In this document: piece by piece, positions 47,482-55,766 of the stretch
Layout: every line of letters starts with the position of its first letter
Numbering within the stretch: position 1 is the stretch's first letter
Origin: Pseudomonas sp. DTU_2021_1001937_2_SI_NGA_ILE_001
Lineage (GTDB): Bacteria; Pseudomonadota; Gammaproteobacteria; Pseudomonadales; Pseudomonadaceae
Reading direction: 5' to 3'
Length of the DNA stretch: 64,000 nt
Assembly: GCF_032463525.1 (NCBI RefSeq)
Contig: NZ_CP135971.1
Coordinates: 2,666,001-2,730,000 of the forward strand
Notes under the pieces: generated by a model
What the model saw: only the letters and a program-made list of their open reading frames with translations
The model's database searches: none
What the model was told of the DNA's origin: nothing
Made by a program: the position numbers and the translations under genes

Positions 47482-48068
47482 GCGCGGATCGCTCCGACCG
47501 CCAGGTCAACCAGATCATCGGCAGTGCGGCCGTTGGTGACCTGGCCCACTGCGGTGAAGTCCCAGCCGCTGCCGGTACGGGTCAGGTACGACATGATCAC
47601 GCCGGTATGGTGACCCTTCTCGGACAGGTCGAAGCGGCCCAGCTCGTTGCGGGTCGCGTCGTCGACGATACGGCAGTAGGCGTTGGCGACCTTCTCGAAG
47701 GTCTGCCCGGTGAAGGAATTGACGGTGAACACCAGGTACTTGACGGTACCCGGCAGGCGCTCAAGGTCGACACGGATGGTTTCGTCGTCGCCGTCGCCCT
47801 CACCGGTACGATTGTCGCCGGAATGCTGAATGGCACCGTCACGCGACTGCAGTTGGCGAAACCACACCACGTCCAGCGGCTTTTTCTCCGCATCGAGCAT
47901 GATGCACGAGGCATCCAGGTCGATCTCACCGCCGCCGCCCAGCAGCTTGCCGAAGAAGCCGGTGGCTTTCTCCGGATCCCAACCCAGCCCCATGCTGACC
48001 TTCTTCAGACCGCTGCCAGCGGTTTTCTCCAAAGAGATCGTCTGGTTCTTTGCCAAAGTCAGTGCCAT
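47478..48068 (-). CDS. terZ: TerZ-like TerD-family protein
   Basis: A 196-residue TerD-domain protein. The glycine-rich insertion GFFGKLLGGGGEIDLDAS before the acidic site is the mark of the TerZ branch. It is the first of the classical ter genes in this operon, following the HAD gene by 46 nt, and is translationally overlapped with terA. Confidence 0.92.
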   Translation of the reverse strand: MALTLAKNQTISLEKTAGSGLKKVSMGLGWDPEKATGFFGKLLGGGGEIDLDASCIMLDAEKKPLDVVWFRQLQSRDGAIQHSGDNRTGEGDGDDETIRVDLERLPGTVKYLVFTVNSFTGQTFEKVANAYCRIVDDATRNELGRFDLSEKGHHTGVIMSYLTRTGSGWDFTAVGQVTNGRTADDLVDLAVGAIRA

Positions 48069-48114
48069 TTTTTCGCTTCCTGTGAATAGGTCGTCGGATT
48101 AAAAGCGTGAAGCC

Positions 48115-48843
48115 TCACCGCGATGGCTCATCAATGCCATCCCGATTGTGTAACTTGGCGTTAATCACCGGCTTGGCCGGGCCCTTGTAGCGCCCGCGTC
48201 GCCAGGCCGGATGGAAGTGCCGCCAGTGCGCGTCCTGGGCGGCGGCGAGCAGTTCATGGTCGCCACTGGTGTCGCCCCAGGCGCGCACGCGGAACTGGCT
48301 CAAGGGGCCGTACACGCCTTCCAGGCGGCTGACCTTGGAGTCGCGCCGGCAATTGGTGCCCTCGATCAGCCCGGTCAGCTTGCCATCGATGACTTCCAGG
48401 CTGGTGCCGATCAGCTCGACACCCAGGCGATTGGCGAATGGCTGCAGGACGATTTCCGGCGAGGCCGAACAGAGCGTCACGATGGCACCCTTTTCCAGCT
48501 CGGCGGCCACCGAGACCAACGCCGTGGGGCGCATCAGCCGCTCCCACCAGGCATCGCAGAAGGCCTGCGCCTGTTCTTCGACCCAGCGCGCTTCCACACC
48601 GCTGAGGAAGGCCTTGATCAGCCGGGCCTTCAGCTCGTCACGGGTCACGCGCCGGGCCAGGTAGCCCAGGCTGGGCAGCACCATGCGCGCCATGCGCCGG
48701 GAAAAGGTGCGCTGGCCGAAGGCGAATTTGAGAAACGGCACGAAGCTGTCGTGCCGGGTCAAGGTGCCGTCGAAATCGAACACCGCGAGCAGGCGTTCCT
48801 GCACTTCTACTTCGAGATCGGGTTCTATCACTGGCTCTGTCAT
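48115..48843 (-). CDS. HAD-superfamily hydrolase (HAD-IB type)
   Basis: A 242-residue HAD phosphatase with motif I FDFDGTLTRHD (nucleophile Asp), motif II TLCSASPE, and motif IV GDTSGDHEL. It resembles HAD-IB enzymes such as phosphoserine-phosphatase relatives. In Ter systems HAD enzymes belong to a module predicted to make a nucleoside-like compound; the exact substrate is unknown. It begins 1 nt inside the preceding lyase-like gene (TAATG overlap). Confidence 0.88.
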   Translation of the reverse strand: MTEPVIEPDLEVEVQERLLAVFDFDGTLTRHDSFVPFLKFAFGQRTFSRRMARMVLPSLGYLARRVTRDELKARLIKAFLSGVEARWVEEQAQAFCDAWWERLMRPTALVSVAAELEKGAIVTLCSASPEIVLQPFANRLGVELIGTSLEVIDGKLTGLIEGTNCRRDSKVSRLEGVYGPLSQFRVRAWGDTSGDHELLAAAQDAHWRHFHPAWRRGRYKGPAKPVINAKLHNRDGIDEPSR

Positions 48844-49793
48844 TAGCTAACTGCCTCAGCGAGTCGGATGCTGGCATCCACGATCGAAGCCGGTGCCGGC
48901 AGCACGCCATGCCATTTGGCGCGCTCCATGATGTGGGTTGCCCATTTGTGGTGTGTGGCGGGTTCGCACATCGCATCGTTGTACTTGAACACCGCCGCGG
49001 CCGAAGAGTTCAATATCTGCCGCGCAGAATTCACATCATCCAGGCTCACCCGCAAGGCGTTCTGGATGATCGTGACCTGGGAAGGATGAATGGCGGTCTT
49101 GCCCACCAGCCCATGAGAAATATCCAGTGCCAGTTCCTGTTCGAGAATGTCCGGCGTGGCCAGTTGCTCGAACACCGGCGCGGTGAGGGCAAAGCCCAGC
49201 GCGCCCATGACCCCGGCCAGCATCGGGATGACATAGCCCATGGGCGTCGCGTAGAGAGTCAAGGCCGGGTTGCGACGCAACCCCAGGCAACCCATCAGGT
49301 CGTTGCCACCGATGCGCAAGGCGACGATGCGCGGCTCCAGGCTGCCCTTGAGCGCCTGCCCCAGCTCGGTCATGGCCATCGGGTTGAACACCTCGGCCGT
49401 TTCCAGGGTCGGCATCAGCGCCAGCGCGGGGTTGCCGACCGCCGCCTCCCAGTGGCGCAGATTACTCAATGCCAGCTTGGGCAGCACGAAGCCATCGACA
49501 TGACGGATCAGCGGCCAGTCGTTGAGCTGCGCGGCCATCTGCGCATCACGGGGGCGCACGAACAGCAGCGGCCCGCTTTCCGGGCGCCCGCCCACCGACT
49601 CGATGCGCAGCAGCACCTCGCGCAGGTTGCCCAGCGCAGCGTCGACGTCCAGCGGTGCTACTGCATCTTCCAGGCACACCACCAGCGAGCGCAACTCGGT
49701 GAGTTTCTTGCCGAAGACCACATCGAGGATGTCGTCACGGGTCGCCGGCATGTAGAGCGTAGCGCCAAGGGCGTAAGGCGAGATTCGGGTCAT
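48843..49793 (-). CDS. HpcH/HpaI (citrate-lyase beta-like) enzyme of the Ter module
   Basis: A 316-residue TIM-barrel protein related to citrate lyase beta subunit/malyl-CoA lyase. The segments LVVCLEDAVAP and MPTLETAEVF carry the Mg-binding acidic residues, and IHPSQVTIIQ is the conserved C-terminal family segment. It would form or cleave a C-C bond on a carboxylate; the real substrate is not known. It overlaps the StiP gene by 4 nt and the HAD gene by 1 nt. Confidence 0.88.
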   Translation of the reverse strand: MTRISPYALGATLYMPATRDDILDVVFGKKLTELRSLVVCLEDAVAPLDVDAALGNLREVLLRIESVGGRPESGPLLFVRPRDAQMAAQLNDWPLIRHVDGFVLPKLALSNLRHWEAAVGNPALALMPTLETAEVFNPMAMTELGQALKGSLEPRIVALRIGGNDLMGCLGLRRNPALTLYATPMGYVIPMLAGVMGALGFALTAPVFEQLATPDILEQELALDISHGLVGKTAIHPSQVTIIQNALRVSLDDVNSARQILNSSAAAVFKYNDAMCEPATHHKWATHIMERAKWHGVLPAPASIVDASIRLAEAVS

Positions 49794-50890
49794 TGGCCAA
49801 GACTCCGGATGATGGTGGCCGCCCGGTACGGACCGAGGGCCGCGCCGACCTGCTCCACGGGCACCCCGGCCCGCTCGGTCAGGTGCAGCAGCAGTTGCAC
49901 GTCGCTGTCGTTCAGGTCACGGACCAGCACATGATCGGGCACCCGGCGCATCACGGCGCGGGTGGCCTCGGCAATGCCTGGCTTGATGCGATTGGGGTTG
50001 GTGATGTCGAAGCGCTGCGCCAGCCCGGCGACCACCTGGGTGGCCGCCGCCTGCAGTTGTTCGCGCTGGGTGACGCTCCAGGGCTGCGCAGCGGCGACGT
50101 CGGTCAGCTCATGGCGCAGACCGTCGATCTGCTCGATGAAGCGGGCGGTGACATCGTAGGGCTGCAGGTGCTCGTAGACCACACAGCCATGCAGGCTGCC
50201 GGGCTCGGACCAGATGGACCGCGACACCAAGCCGGACACCGTGGCGCCGAGGATGCCCGAGGGGATCAGCCAGTCCTGCGTCGAAGCCGCCAGCCAGGCC
50301 TGCCCGCAAGGGTCGGCGAGCACCACCAGGCGCGGTGCCGTGGTGAAGCGCGGGTCACCGGCCAGACTGCGGCGCACCTCACCGGCGATGGCGCCCTTGC
50401 CGGTCCAGCCGTCGACGAACACGATGCGCTCGGCGCCGTGGGCCTGGATGATCGCGTCCAGAGCGACAGGGTCGATGCCCCGGTCGCGGATGATACTGAT
50501 GCCATAGTGATGAGTCTCGCGACCCAGGCCCTGCAGGGCCCGGCGCAGCAGCACGCCCAGTGGCAGCCCGGCGCGCACGAAGGACACCAGGACGATTTCG
50601 CCCTCGCACGCGACATTCAGGGCCTTGGCCAGGGCCTGCACATCGCCGGCCATGCGCAGGCCGTTCTGCGTCATGGCGCGCTGGAACAGTTGCCGGTGCG
50701 CGTCGCTGGGCGCCTGCTCCAGGCTGATCATTTCCGAGTAATGCTTCTGCCGGGTCTGGATCAGGCGCTCCTTTTCTTCGACATCGGTCACCTCGATGTC
50801 GACGCTGCGCAGCAGGAAGTGCACATCGTCAGCCAGATAGCTGCCGCTGCCGACGGTGTTCAGGCCCCGCACCCGGCTATTCACCGGCAA
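49790..50890 (-). CDS. StiP/PRTase-like protein of the Ter module
   Basis: A 366-residue protein of the family annotated as cysteine protease StiP. The sequence, however, reads as a phosphoribosyltransferase fold: SFVRAGLPLGVLLRRAL (residues 103-119) and the PRPP-loop-like VFVDGWTGKGA (157-167). The C-terminal 80 residues resemble a Pelota/L7Ae RNA-binding domain, as described for this family. It overlaps the HAD gene upstream by 14 nt and the lyase downstream by 4 nt. PRTase rather than protease activity is my preferred reading. Confidence 0.85.
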   Translation of the reverse strand: MPVNSRVRGLNTVGSGSYLADDVHFLLRSVDIEVTDVEEKERLIQTRQKHYSEMISLEQAPSDAHRQLFQRAMTQNGLRMAGDVQALAKALNVACEGEIVLVSFVRAGLPLGVLLRRALQGLGRETHHYGISIIRDRGIDPVALDAIIQAHGAERIVFVDGWTGKGAIAGEVRRSLAGDPRFTTAPRLVVLADPCGQAWLAASTQDWLIPSGILGATVSGLVSRSIWSEPGSLHGCVVYEHLQPYDVTARFIEQIDGLRHELTDVAAAQPWSVTQREQLQAAATQVVAGLAQRFDITNPNRIKPGIAEATRAVMRRVPDHVLVRDLNDSDVQLLLHLTERAGVPVEQVGAALGPYRAATIIRSLGQ

Positions 50891-51635
50891 CCTCCTGAAA
50901 GGCCTTGGCCAGCTGGCTGCGAGCCGGGGTCGCCCACCAGTGGCATTCGCCCATGAAGCCCAGATCAGTCAGGCTGTCACCAAACCCCAGCACGGGGCGC
51001 TCGCCATGTACCGCCCGGTCGCGGCGCAACCATTCCTGCACCGCATGACGCTTGTCCAGCCCGGCCGGCAGGAACGCCAGGTTGTTGCCATTTCCATGCA
51101 CGTGCATGCCGTCGAGCAGGCCGCGCTCGCGGACCTCGGCCAGGACCCGCTGCAGGATGCCGTCGTCGCTCTCGTTGTGCTTGGTGACCACGTAGTGGAA
51201 CAGCCCCGCCTCCTCGACCACCCAGCCTCGCAGCGAATGCCCCAGTGCCTGGCCAATCGCCAGGGTCGCGGCGCTCAGCTCGTGCAGGCGCGTCTGGTAG
51301 GCGGCCAGGGTCTCGCTCATCTGCGCACGCCAATCCTGGTCCAGGCGGCCGTCAGCGCCGAGTATCACGCCGCCGTGCGAACAGATGGCTCCGCAGGCAA
51401 ACGGCAGTTGCACCCGGCTGCAGGCCTCGACACTGCGCGCGGTGACCGGCACCACATCGGCATGCGCCAGCAGCCAGCCGACGAAGGCGTGCTGCACACC
51501 GGTCATGTAACCGTTGGGCTGGCCGGCCACATCCACCGTGGCCGGGTGTTTCTCGCTGCCTGGCGGCATCTTGCGCGCGGTCTGGAACAGGGTGTCATCC
51601 AGGTCCACGAGGATCAGCGGGCGGACTTCATTCAT
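50877..51635 (-). CDS. HAD-superfamily hydrolase (Cof/HAD-IIB-like)
   Basis: A 252-residue HAD enzyme with motif I LVDLDDTLFQTARK and motif IV GFGDSLTDLGFMGE. The cap region lies between the motifs, as in the type II sugar-phosphatase branch. It is the second HAD enzyme of the operon and overlaps the genes on both sides (8 and 14 nt), a sign of tight coupling. It probably dephosphorylates an intermediate of the predicted nucleoside-like pathway. Confidence 0.87.
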   Translation of the reverse strand: MNEVRPLILVDLDDTLFQTARKMPPGSEKHPATVDVAGQPNGYMTGVQHAFVGWLLAHADVVPVTARSVEACSRVQLPFACGAICSHGGVILGADGRLDQDWRAQMSETLAAYQTRLHELSAATLAIGQALGHSLRGWVVEEAGLFHYVVTKHNESDDGILQRVLAEVRERGLLDGMHVHGNGNNLAFLPAGLDKRHAVQEWLRRDRAVHGERPVLGFGDSLTDLGFMGECHWWATPARSQLAKAFQEVAGE

Positions 51636-52761
51636 CGCAGATCACCTCGGCCTGCAGGGTTTCGACCAGTTCGGGCGCGACGGCGCGGGCCGGCGTCTCG
51701 GTGCAGATCAGCACCCGGTCGAACTGGCCGGGCCGCACGTTGTAGAGAAAGTTGGGAATGCCCAGGCCGTAGTTGTCGGCGAACGACAAGGCATGGCCGA
51801 TGGCATGCCCCAGGGCGATGGGAGAACGGCTGGTGGAGCCGAAATGCACGTCGGCACCCTGCTGCTCCAGGCGCTCGGCGAGCAGGAATGGGCGCCAGAC
51901 GAACTCGCTGGTACCCACCACCAGCACGCGCTCGCCCGGCTCGACACGCAGCTGCGGCGCCAGGCTGTCGGCCACCGCACGCACCCCCAAACGGCCCCAG
52001 TCGTTGCGCGCCGATACCGGCCAGTCGCCGCGGGCCACGGTACCGACCTCGGGCATGTCCGGCAGCGGCGCCTGCGGGTCTTCATCGAAACGATAGGCGC
52101 CCTGCAACAGCGAAACCTGCTCGGTCGCGACATTCATGTTGCGGCTGACCGCCCCCGCTGACCAGTCGGTCAGCACACAGGTCACCAGCCGTTCGATACG
52201 TGTCAGGCCCGCCTCGGCCAGGGCGCGGTGCAGGTTGATGAAGGTCTTGCCGGTCGAGGCTTCGTCATCCACCAGCACCAGCGAGCGGGCGGCGAACATC
52301 CGTTCGCGCAGGGCCGGGTCGGTGGGCAGGTGAATCAGATGCGCACTGGCGTGGCTGTGCTCCTCTTCGAAACGGGCGAACACCTCGGTGCCCGTCGGGT
52401 GCCGGGTGCTGACCAGGTACAGGGTGTCGTCGCGCTCGCGGCTGTATTCACGATGCACACCGGCGCCCAGGCCTACGGCGGTTTCGGCCATGCCGATGAA
52501 CAGCACCGGCCCGGGCAGGTCGGTCGGGATGCGCTGCGCCAGAGCCTGGAAGCTCTCGCGCATCACCGAAGGACGCACCGGAATATGCCGACCCAGTACC
52601 CGAGAAACGAACAGGAAGGCACGCTTGGGATTGCGCCGCTCGGCAAAACCGAACAACGCCTCGGGTGCGACGGCGCTGGCTTGCACGGTTACGTCGAGGC
52701 AACCACGCAACAACTCGGCACGCAGTCGGGTCGGAGGAAGCAGTGCCTGGCGGCTGTTCAT
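51628..52761 (-). CDS. PRTase-TRSP domain protein
   Basis: A 377-residue protein. The first 220 residues are a phosphoribosyltransferase with the PRPP loop VLVDDEASTGKT (residues 162-173). The remainder is a TRSP domain (VRPGQFDRVLICTETPA near its end), found only in such Ter-linked proteins. It is the second PRTase-type protein in the cluster, which supports a pathway that builds a ribosylated metabolite. It lies 57 nt downstream of the TerD-protease gene. Confidence 0.87.
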   Translation of the reverse strand: MNSRQALLPPTRLRAELLRGCLDVTVQASAVAPEALFGFAERRNPKRAFLFVSRVLGRHIPVRPSVMRESFQALAQRIPTDLPGPVLFIGMAETAVGLGAGVHREYSRERDDTLYLVSTRHPTGTEVFARFEEEHSHASAHLIHLPTDPALRERMFAARSLVLVDDEASTGKTFINLHRALAEAGLTRIERLVTCVLTDWSAGAVSRNMNVATEQVSLLQGAYRFDEDPQAPLPDMPEVGTVARGDWPVSARNDWGRLGVRAVADSLAPQLRVEPGERVLVVGTSEFVWRPFLLAERLEQQGADVHFGSTSRSPIALGHAIGHALSFADNYGLGIPNFLYNVRPGQFDRVLICTETPARAVAPELVETLQAEVICDE

Positions 52762-52818
52762 CGAGTGATTCCTGGTTGGACGAAAGACGAGTGTGTCGAG
52801 GCGCGCCTGAGAAAACGG

Positions 52819-53961
52819 TCAGCCACGCGAGGCTTCGACAAGCCATAACGACGATTGTGCGGTACGGGAGATTTCCGTCGTGCTGTAGGTTCTGTCCGGA
52901 CGCAACAGGGTGGTCGGCACCCGGCAGGCCTGCAGGAAAGCCACTAGCAACGCAGACTTCACCGCGAAGTTCATGTTCTGTGCATCCGGCACGCTGGAGG
53001 TGACCATACCCACCACTGCCCCGCCGCTGTCGAACAGCGGGCTGCCACTGGAACCCGGCTGGATCGGTGCGGTGAACTGCAACAGGCTGGCATCGCTGTG
53101 CAGGCCGAACAGGCTGGAAACTCCGCCTTGGGTCACCTGCAGGTTGCCGCCGGAAATCGACGCCAACGGGTAACCCAGCGCCACCACGTTATCCCCCGCC
53201 TCGCAGCCGGGGCCTTCGCGAAACGGCAGGGCCGCCAGCGGTGCGGCACCCTGCACCCGCAGCAGGGCAATATCGTTGCGCCGGTCCACCACCACCGGCT
53301 CGACCTGATAACGCCCGTCCAGCGAGCTGATGTACAGCACGTTCATGTCTTCGATGACATGCGCACAGGTCATCAGGTGCGCCGGGCCGACCACGAAGGC
53401 GGTGCCGGTGGCCGACTGATGACGCTGGCCGTCGCGCGGCCCGCCATCGCCGCGCCGGCGCGGGTGGCCATCGGCAATGTCCAGGCCGATCTTGCGCCCG
53501 AACGCCGCCAGGCCGTAGGCCGAGCCTTCGCTGAGGGCGCGGAATTTCCATTGTTCGTTGCGGCGGTAGAACTCGCCGATGATGATCGATGCCTCGCCAT
53601 GCTCGCGCAGGTCGATGCGGTATTCGATGTCGCTGTCGACCTGCAGGCACAGGCTGCCGGCTTCGCTGATCGGCCCCGCCGCCGCGTAGACATAGACCAT
53701 CAGCAGCACGCGGTCGCTGCCGCCGGGCAAGTCGGCCAGGCGCAAGGTGCAGCCGACGTTCTGCGGGCCGCCACTCCACGCCATCCAGGGCTGCTCGTGA
53801 TGCAGCAGGGCCGGATCCCCGGTGGGCTGGCGCTTTTCGTTGACCGGCAGCAGCGCGACGGCCGCGTAGTCACCGAAGATCGAAGCCTTCCCCGTGTCCA
53901 GATTCCAGGAACACTGTGAGTTGACCAGGGCAACGTTGACACCAGGCGCCAGCACTTTCAT
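52819..53961 (-). CDS. TerD domain fused to a trypsin-like serine protease
   Basis: A 380-residue fusion. Residues 1-165 form a TerD domain (IIIGEFYRRNEQWKFRALSE is the typical C-terminal segment). A basic linker (PRRRGDGGPRDGQRHQ) leads to a trypsin/DegP-like domain with His201 (TCAHV), Asp230 (RRNDIALL) and Ser305 (GSSGSPLF), so the triad is complete. No signal peptide or membrane segment is seen, so the protease should act in the cytoplasm. It lies between the ATP-grasp and PRTase-TRSP genes (gaps 50 and 57 nt). Confidence 0.9.
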   Translation of the reverse strand: MKVLAPGVNVALVNSQCSWNLDTGKASIFGDYAAVALLPVNEKRQPTGDPALLHHEQPWMAWSGGPQNVGCTLRLADLPGGSDRVLLMVYVYAAAGPISEAGSLCLQVDSDIEYRIDLREHGEASIIIGEFYRRNEQWKFRALSEGSAYGLAAFGRKIGLDIADGHPRRRGDGGPRDGQRHQSATGTAFVVGPAHLMTCAHVIEDMNVLYISSLDGRYQVEPVVVDRRNDIALLRVQGAAPLAALPFREGPGCEAGDNVVALGYPLASISGGNLQVTQGGVSSLFGLHSDASLLQFTAPIQPGSSGSPLFDSGGAVVGMVTSSVPDAQNMNFAVKSALLVAFLQACRVPTTLLRPDRTYSTTEISRTAQSSLWLVEASRG

Positions 53962-54011
53962 GCCGGTTCTCCTTGAAGGGCTGAAGGTCGATGATTAATA
54001 GCAAAAATCTA

Positions 54012-55019
54012 TTATTGCAGCGAGGGGCGCGAACATACCGCAACGGTGATGGGCTTCACCCGAATATCCGGTAACCAATGTGTTTCCGGTTCTTTCAGAC
54101 CCAGGCGCCGGGTGGCGAAAATCCCCGGCAGGTTCACGCCAGCCTGTTGGGTATAGCCGATGCCCCCCGAATAGCGCGGGTTGATTTCCAGCAGGTGCGG
54201 CAGGCCCTGCGGGTCATCGCGGGTCTGTACGTTGACCAGGCCGTCGCAGCCGAAATGCTCGGCGGCGCGTACGGCCAATTGCACGGCAGCCCCTTCGCGC
54301 TCGAACGTCTGGTGCAGACCCTGTTTGCGCCGCCCGACCGCCGCGACCACCCGCCCCTGCTCGCAGACGATGTCCACCGAGCATTCGCTGCCGGGCATGT
54401 ACGGCATCACCAGCAGCGCCGGGCGCTCGCCGGGCTGGCGATAGGCATGCAGGTAGGCTTCGAAGGAGGTTTCCCGGGCATCGGGGTTGGCGAAACAGCG
54501 AAAGGCATCCACACCCTCCTTGAAGCGCCAGAAGCCCTGGCCGTAGATACCCACCGTGGGCTTGACGCACACCGCCCCCTGCGCACTGAGGGTGGCGTAA
54601 GCCTGCTGCAGCTGCTCGGCATCGCTGACCGTGATCGCGGGTACACAAGCCAGCCCTGCCTGCTCGGCGGCGGCGGTGAAACGGCTCTTGTCGTCTACCC
54701 TGTCGAAGGTCTCGATCGACAGCCCTCCGGTGACCAGGTCGATACCGGCATCGACGAAGCGCTGCCGATGGCGCTCGTAAGACGCCCCCATGCGTCCGGC
54801 GACCACCACCCTGACGCCCAGCGGCCGGGCGTTGTCGATGACCCAGTCGATGCGCTCGGCGTCGTCCTGCGGCTCCAGCAGAGCCAGGTCGGCCTGACCG
54901 GTGATCTCGCCGCGCGGCTGGCGGTGCGAGGCAACGATGCGCAGCGAGGCTGGCAGCGCCGCCCGTGCCCCCATGATGACTTCACGCTGGCTGGACTGCC
55001 CTTCAAGGAACCAGATCAT
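54012..55019 (-). CDS. ATP-grasp enzyme of the Ter module
   Basis: A 335-residue ATP-grasp ligase. The ATP-binding lysine segment VCVKPTVGIYGQGFWRF and the metal-binding LLEINPRYSGGIGYT are present. Such enzymes join a carboxylate to an amine or thiol, or add other groups, with ATP. It is the first gene of the minus-strand Ter operon, and the promoter should lie in 55020-55128, which it shares with the divergent DUF1523 gene; no convincing -35/-10 pair was found there. Confidence 0.9.
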   Translation of the reverse strand: MIWFLEGQSSQREVIMGARAALPASLRIVASHRQPRGEITGQADLALLEPQDDAERIDWVIDNARPLGVRVVVAGRMGASYERHRQRFVDAGIDLVTGGLSIETFDRVDDKSRFTAAAEQAGLACVPAITVSDAEQLQQAYATLSAQGAVCVKPTVGIYGQGFWRFKEGVDAFRCFANPDARETSFEAYLHAYRQPGERPALLVMPYMPGSECSVDIVCEQGRVVAAVGRRKQGLHQTFEREGAAVQLAVRAAEHFGCDGLVNVQTRDDPQGLPHLLEINPRYSGGIGYTQQAGVNLPGIFATRRLGLKEPETHWLPDIRVKPITVAVCSRPSLQ

Positions 55020-55128
55020 GCAACTCTCCGTCTAGGGATGGTCTTGTCGAATTTTGTAATAACTGTTTTGCTTCAAGCGCGCTGCCGATTAGGGCAAAGT
55101 CACGCAATTTTCATAGAGGAACAATGGC

Positions 55129-55677
55129 ATGAAGTGGCTCAGGCGGTCGATCTGGCTGGTGGTGATTCTGGTCCTGACAGCGGGCGGGCTTGGCCTGCAC
55201 TACCTGCTGCCGCGGCATGACGTGGTGTTGATCACCGGGGTTGAAGTCAAGCGCATGGACGCCGATGGCGTGATCAACGCGGAAAACCCGGCCGACGGTC
55301 CGACCCGCGACGTGTATTTCATCAACACCGAAAACCCCGACACCAAGAAAGTGGTGGTGTACCGCAACGAAGACACCGGCTGGAGCTTCCCCTGGTACTT
55401 CAAGTTCGACTCGGCCGACCTGCAGGCCAAGGCTCAGGGCTATTCCCGTGATGCCCAGCAATTGGTGCTGATCCGCTATTACGGGTGGCGTATCCAGATC
55501 TTCTCGGTATTCCCCAACATCACCTCGGTGGAAGCCACCACCAGTCGTGATCAGCCTTTCCCGGTGTTCAACACGATCTTCTTCAGCATCCTGGCACTGC
55601 TGGTGCTGTTCACTGCACTGGCCATCCGTCGTCGCCTGCGCCGGCAGCCACGTGTCGATGGCGTAGTCCGCTCCTGA
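55129..55677 (+). CDS. DUF1523 family membrane protein
   Basis: A 182-residue protein with an N-terminal membrane segment (IWLVVILVLTAGGLGLHYLL), an extracytoplasmic domain with VVLITGVEVKRMDADG and DTGWSFPWYFKFDSADLQ, and a second membrane helix near the C-terminus (TIFFSILALLVLFTALAI) followed by a basic tail. This layout is that of DUF1523. Function is unknown. It is divergent from the ATP-grasp gene of the Ter operon and is a single gene. Confidence 0.88.
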   Translation: MKWLRRSIWLVVILVLTAGGLGLHYLLPRHDVVLITGVEVKRMDADGVINAENPADGPTRDVYFINTENPDTKKVVVYRNEDTGWSFPWYFKFDSADLQAKAQGYSRDAQQLVLIRYYGWRIQIFSVFPNITSVEATTSRDQPFPVFNTIFFSILALLVLFTALAIRRRLRRQPRVDGVVRS

Positions 55678-55766
55678 CCGCGCCTGCGGGGCGTCGGCGC
55701 CACGGCCGATGCTCCCGATCTGCTAGAATCCCGCGCCTCCTTACGATCCCTCCCGAGGCGCCGCAC

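Noticed and set aside
48115..49793. Citrate lyase operon
   Set aside because: The lyase-like gene lacks partner citDF genes and is embedded among Ter-linked enzymes; a citrate-lyase role is unlikely.
53997..54013. AATAG-N7-CTATT dyad at the end of the ATP-grasp gene
   Set aside because: Only five base pairs, A/T-rich, overlapping the stop codon; not enough for a terminator or operator.
55020..55128. Promoter elements for the divergent Ter operon and the DUF1523 gene
   Set aside because: Several TTG and TA-rich hexamers exist, but none with 16-18 nt spacing good enough to report.
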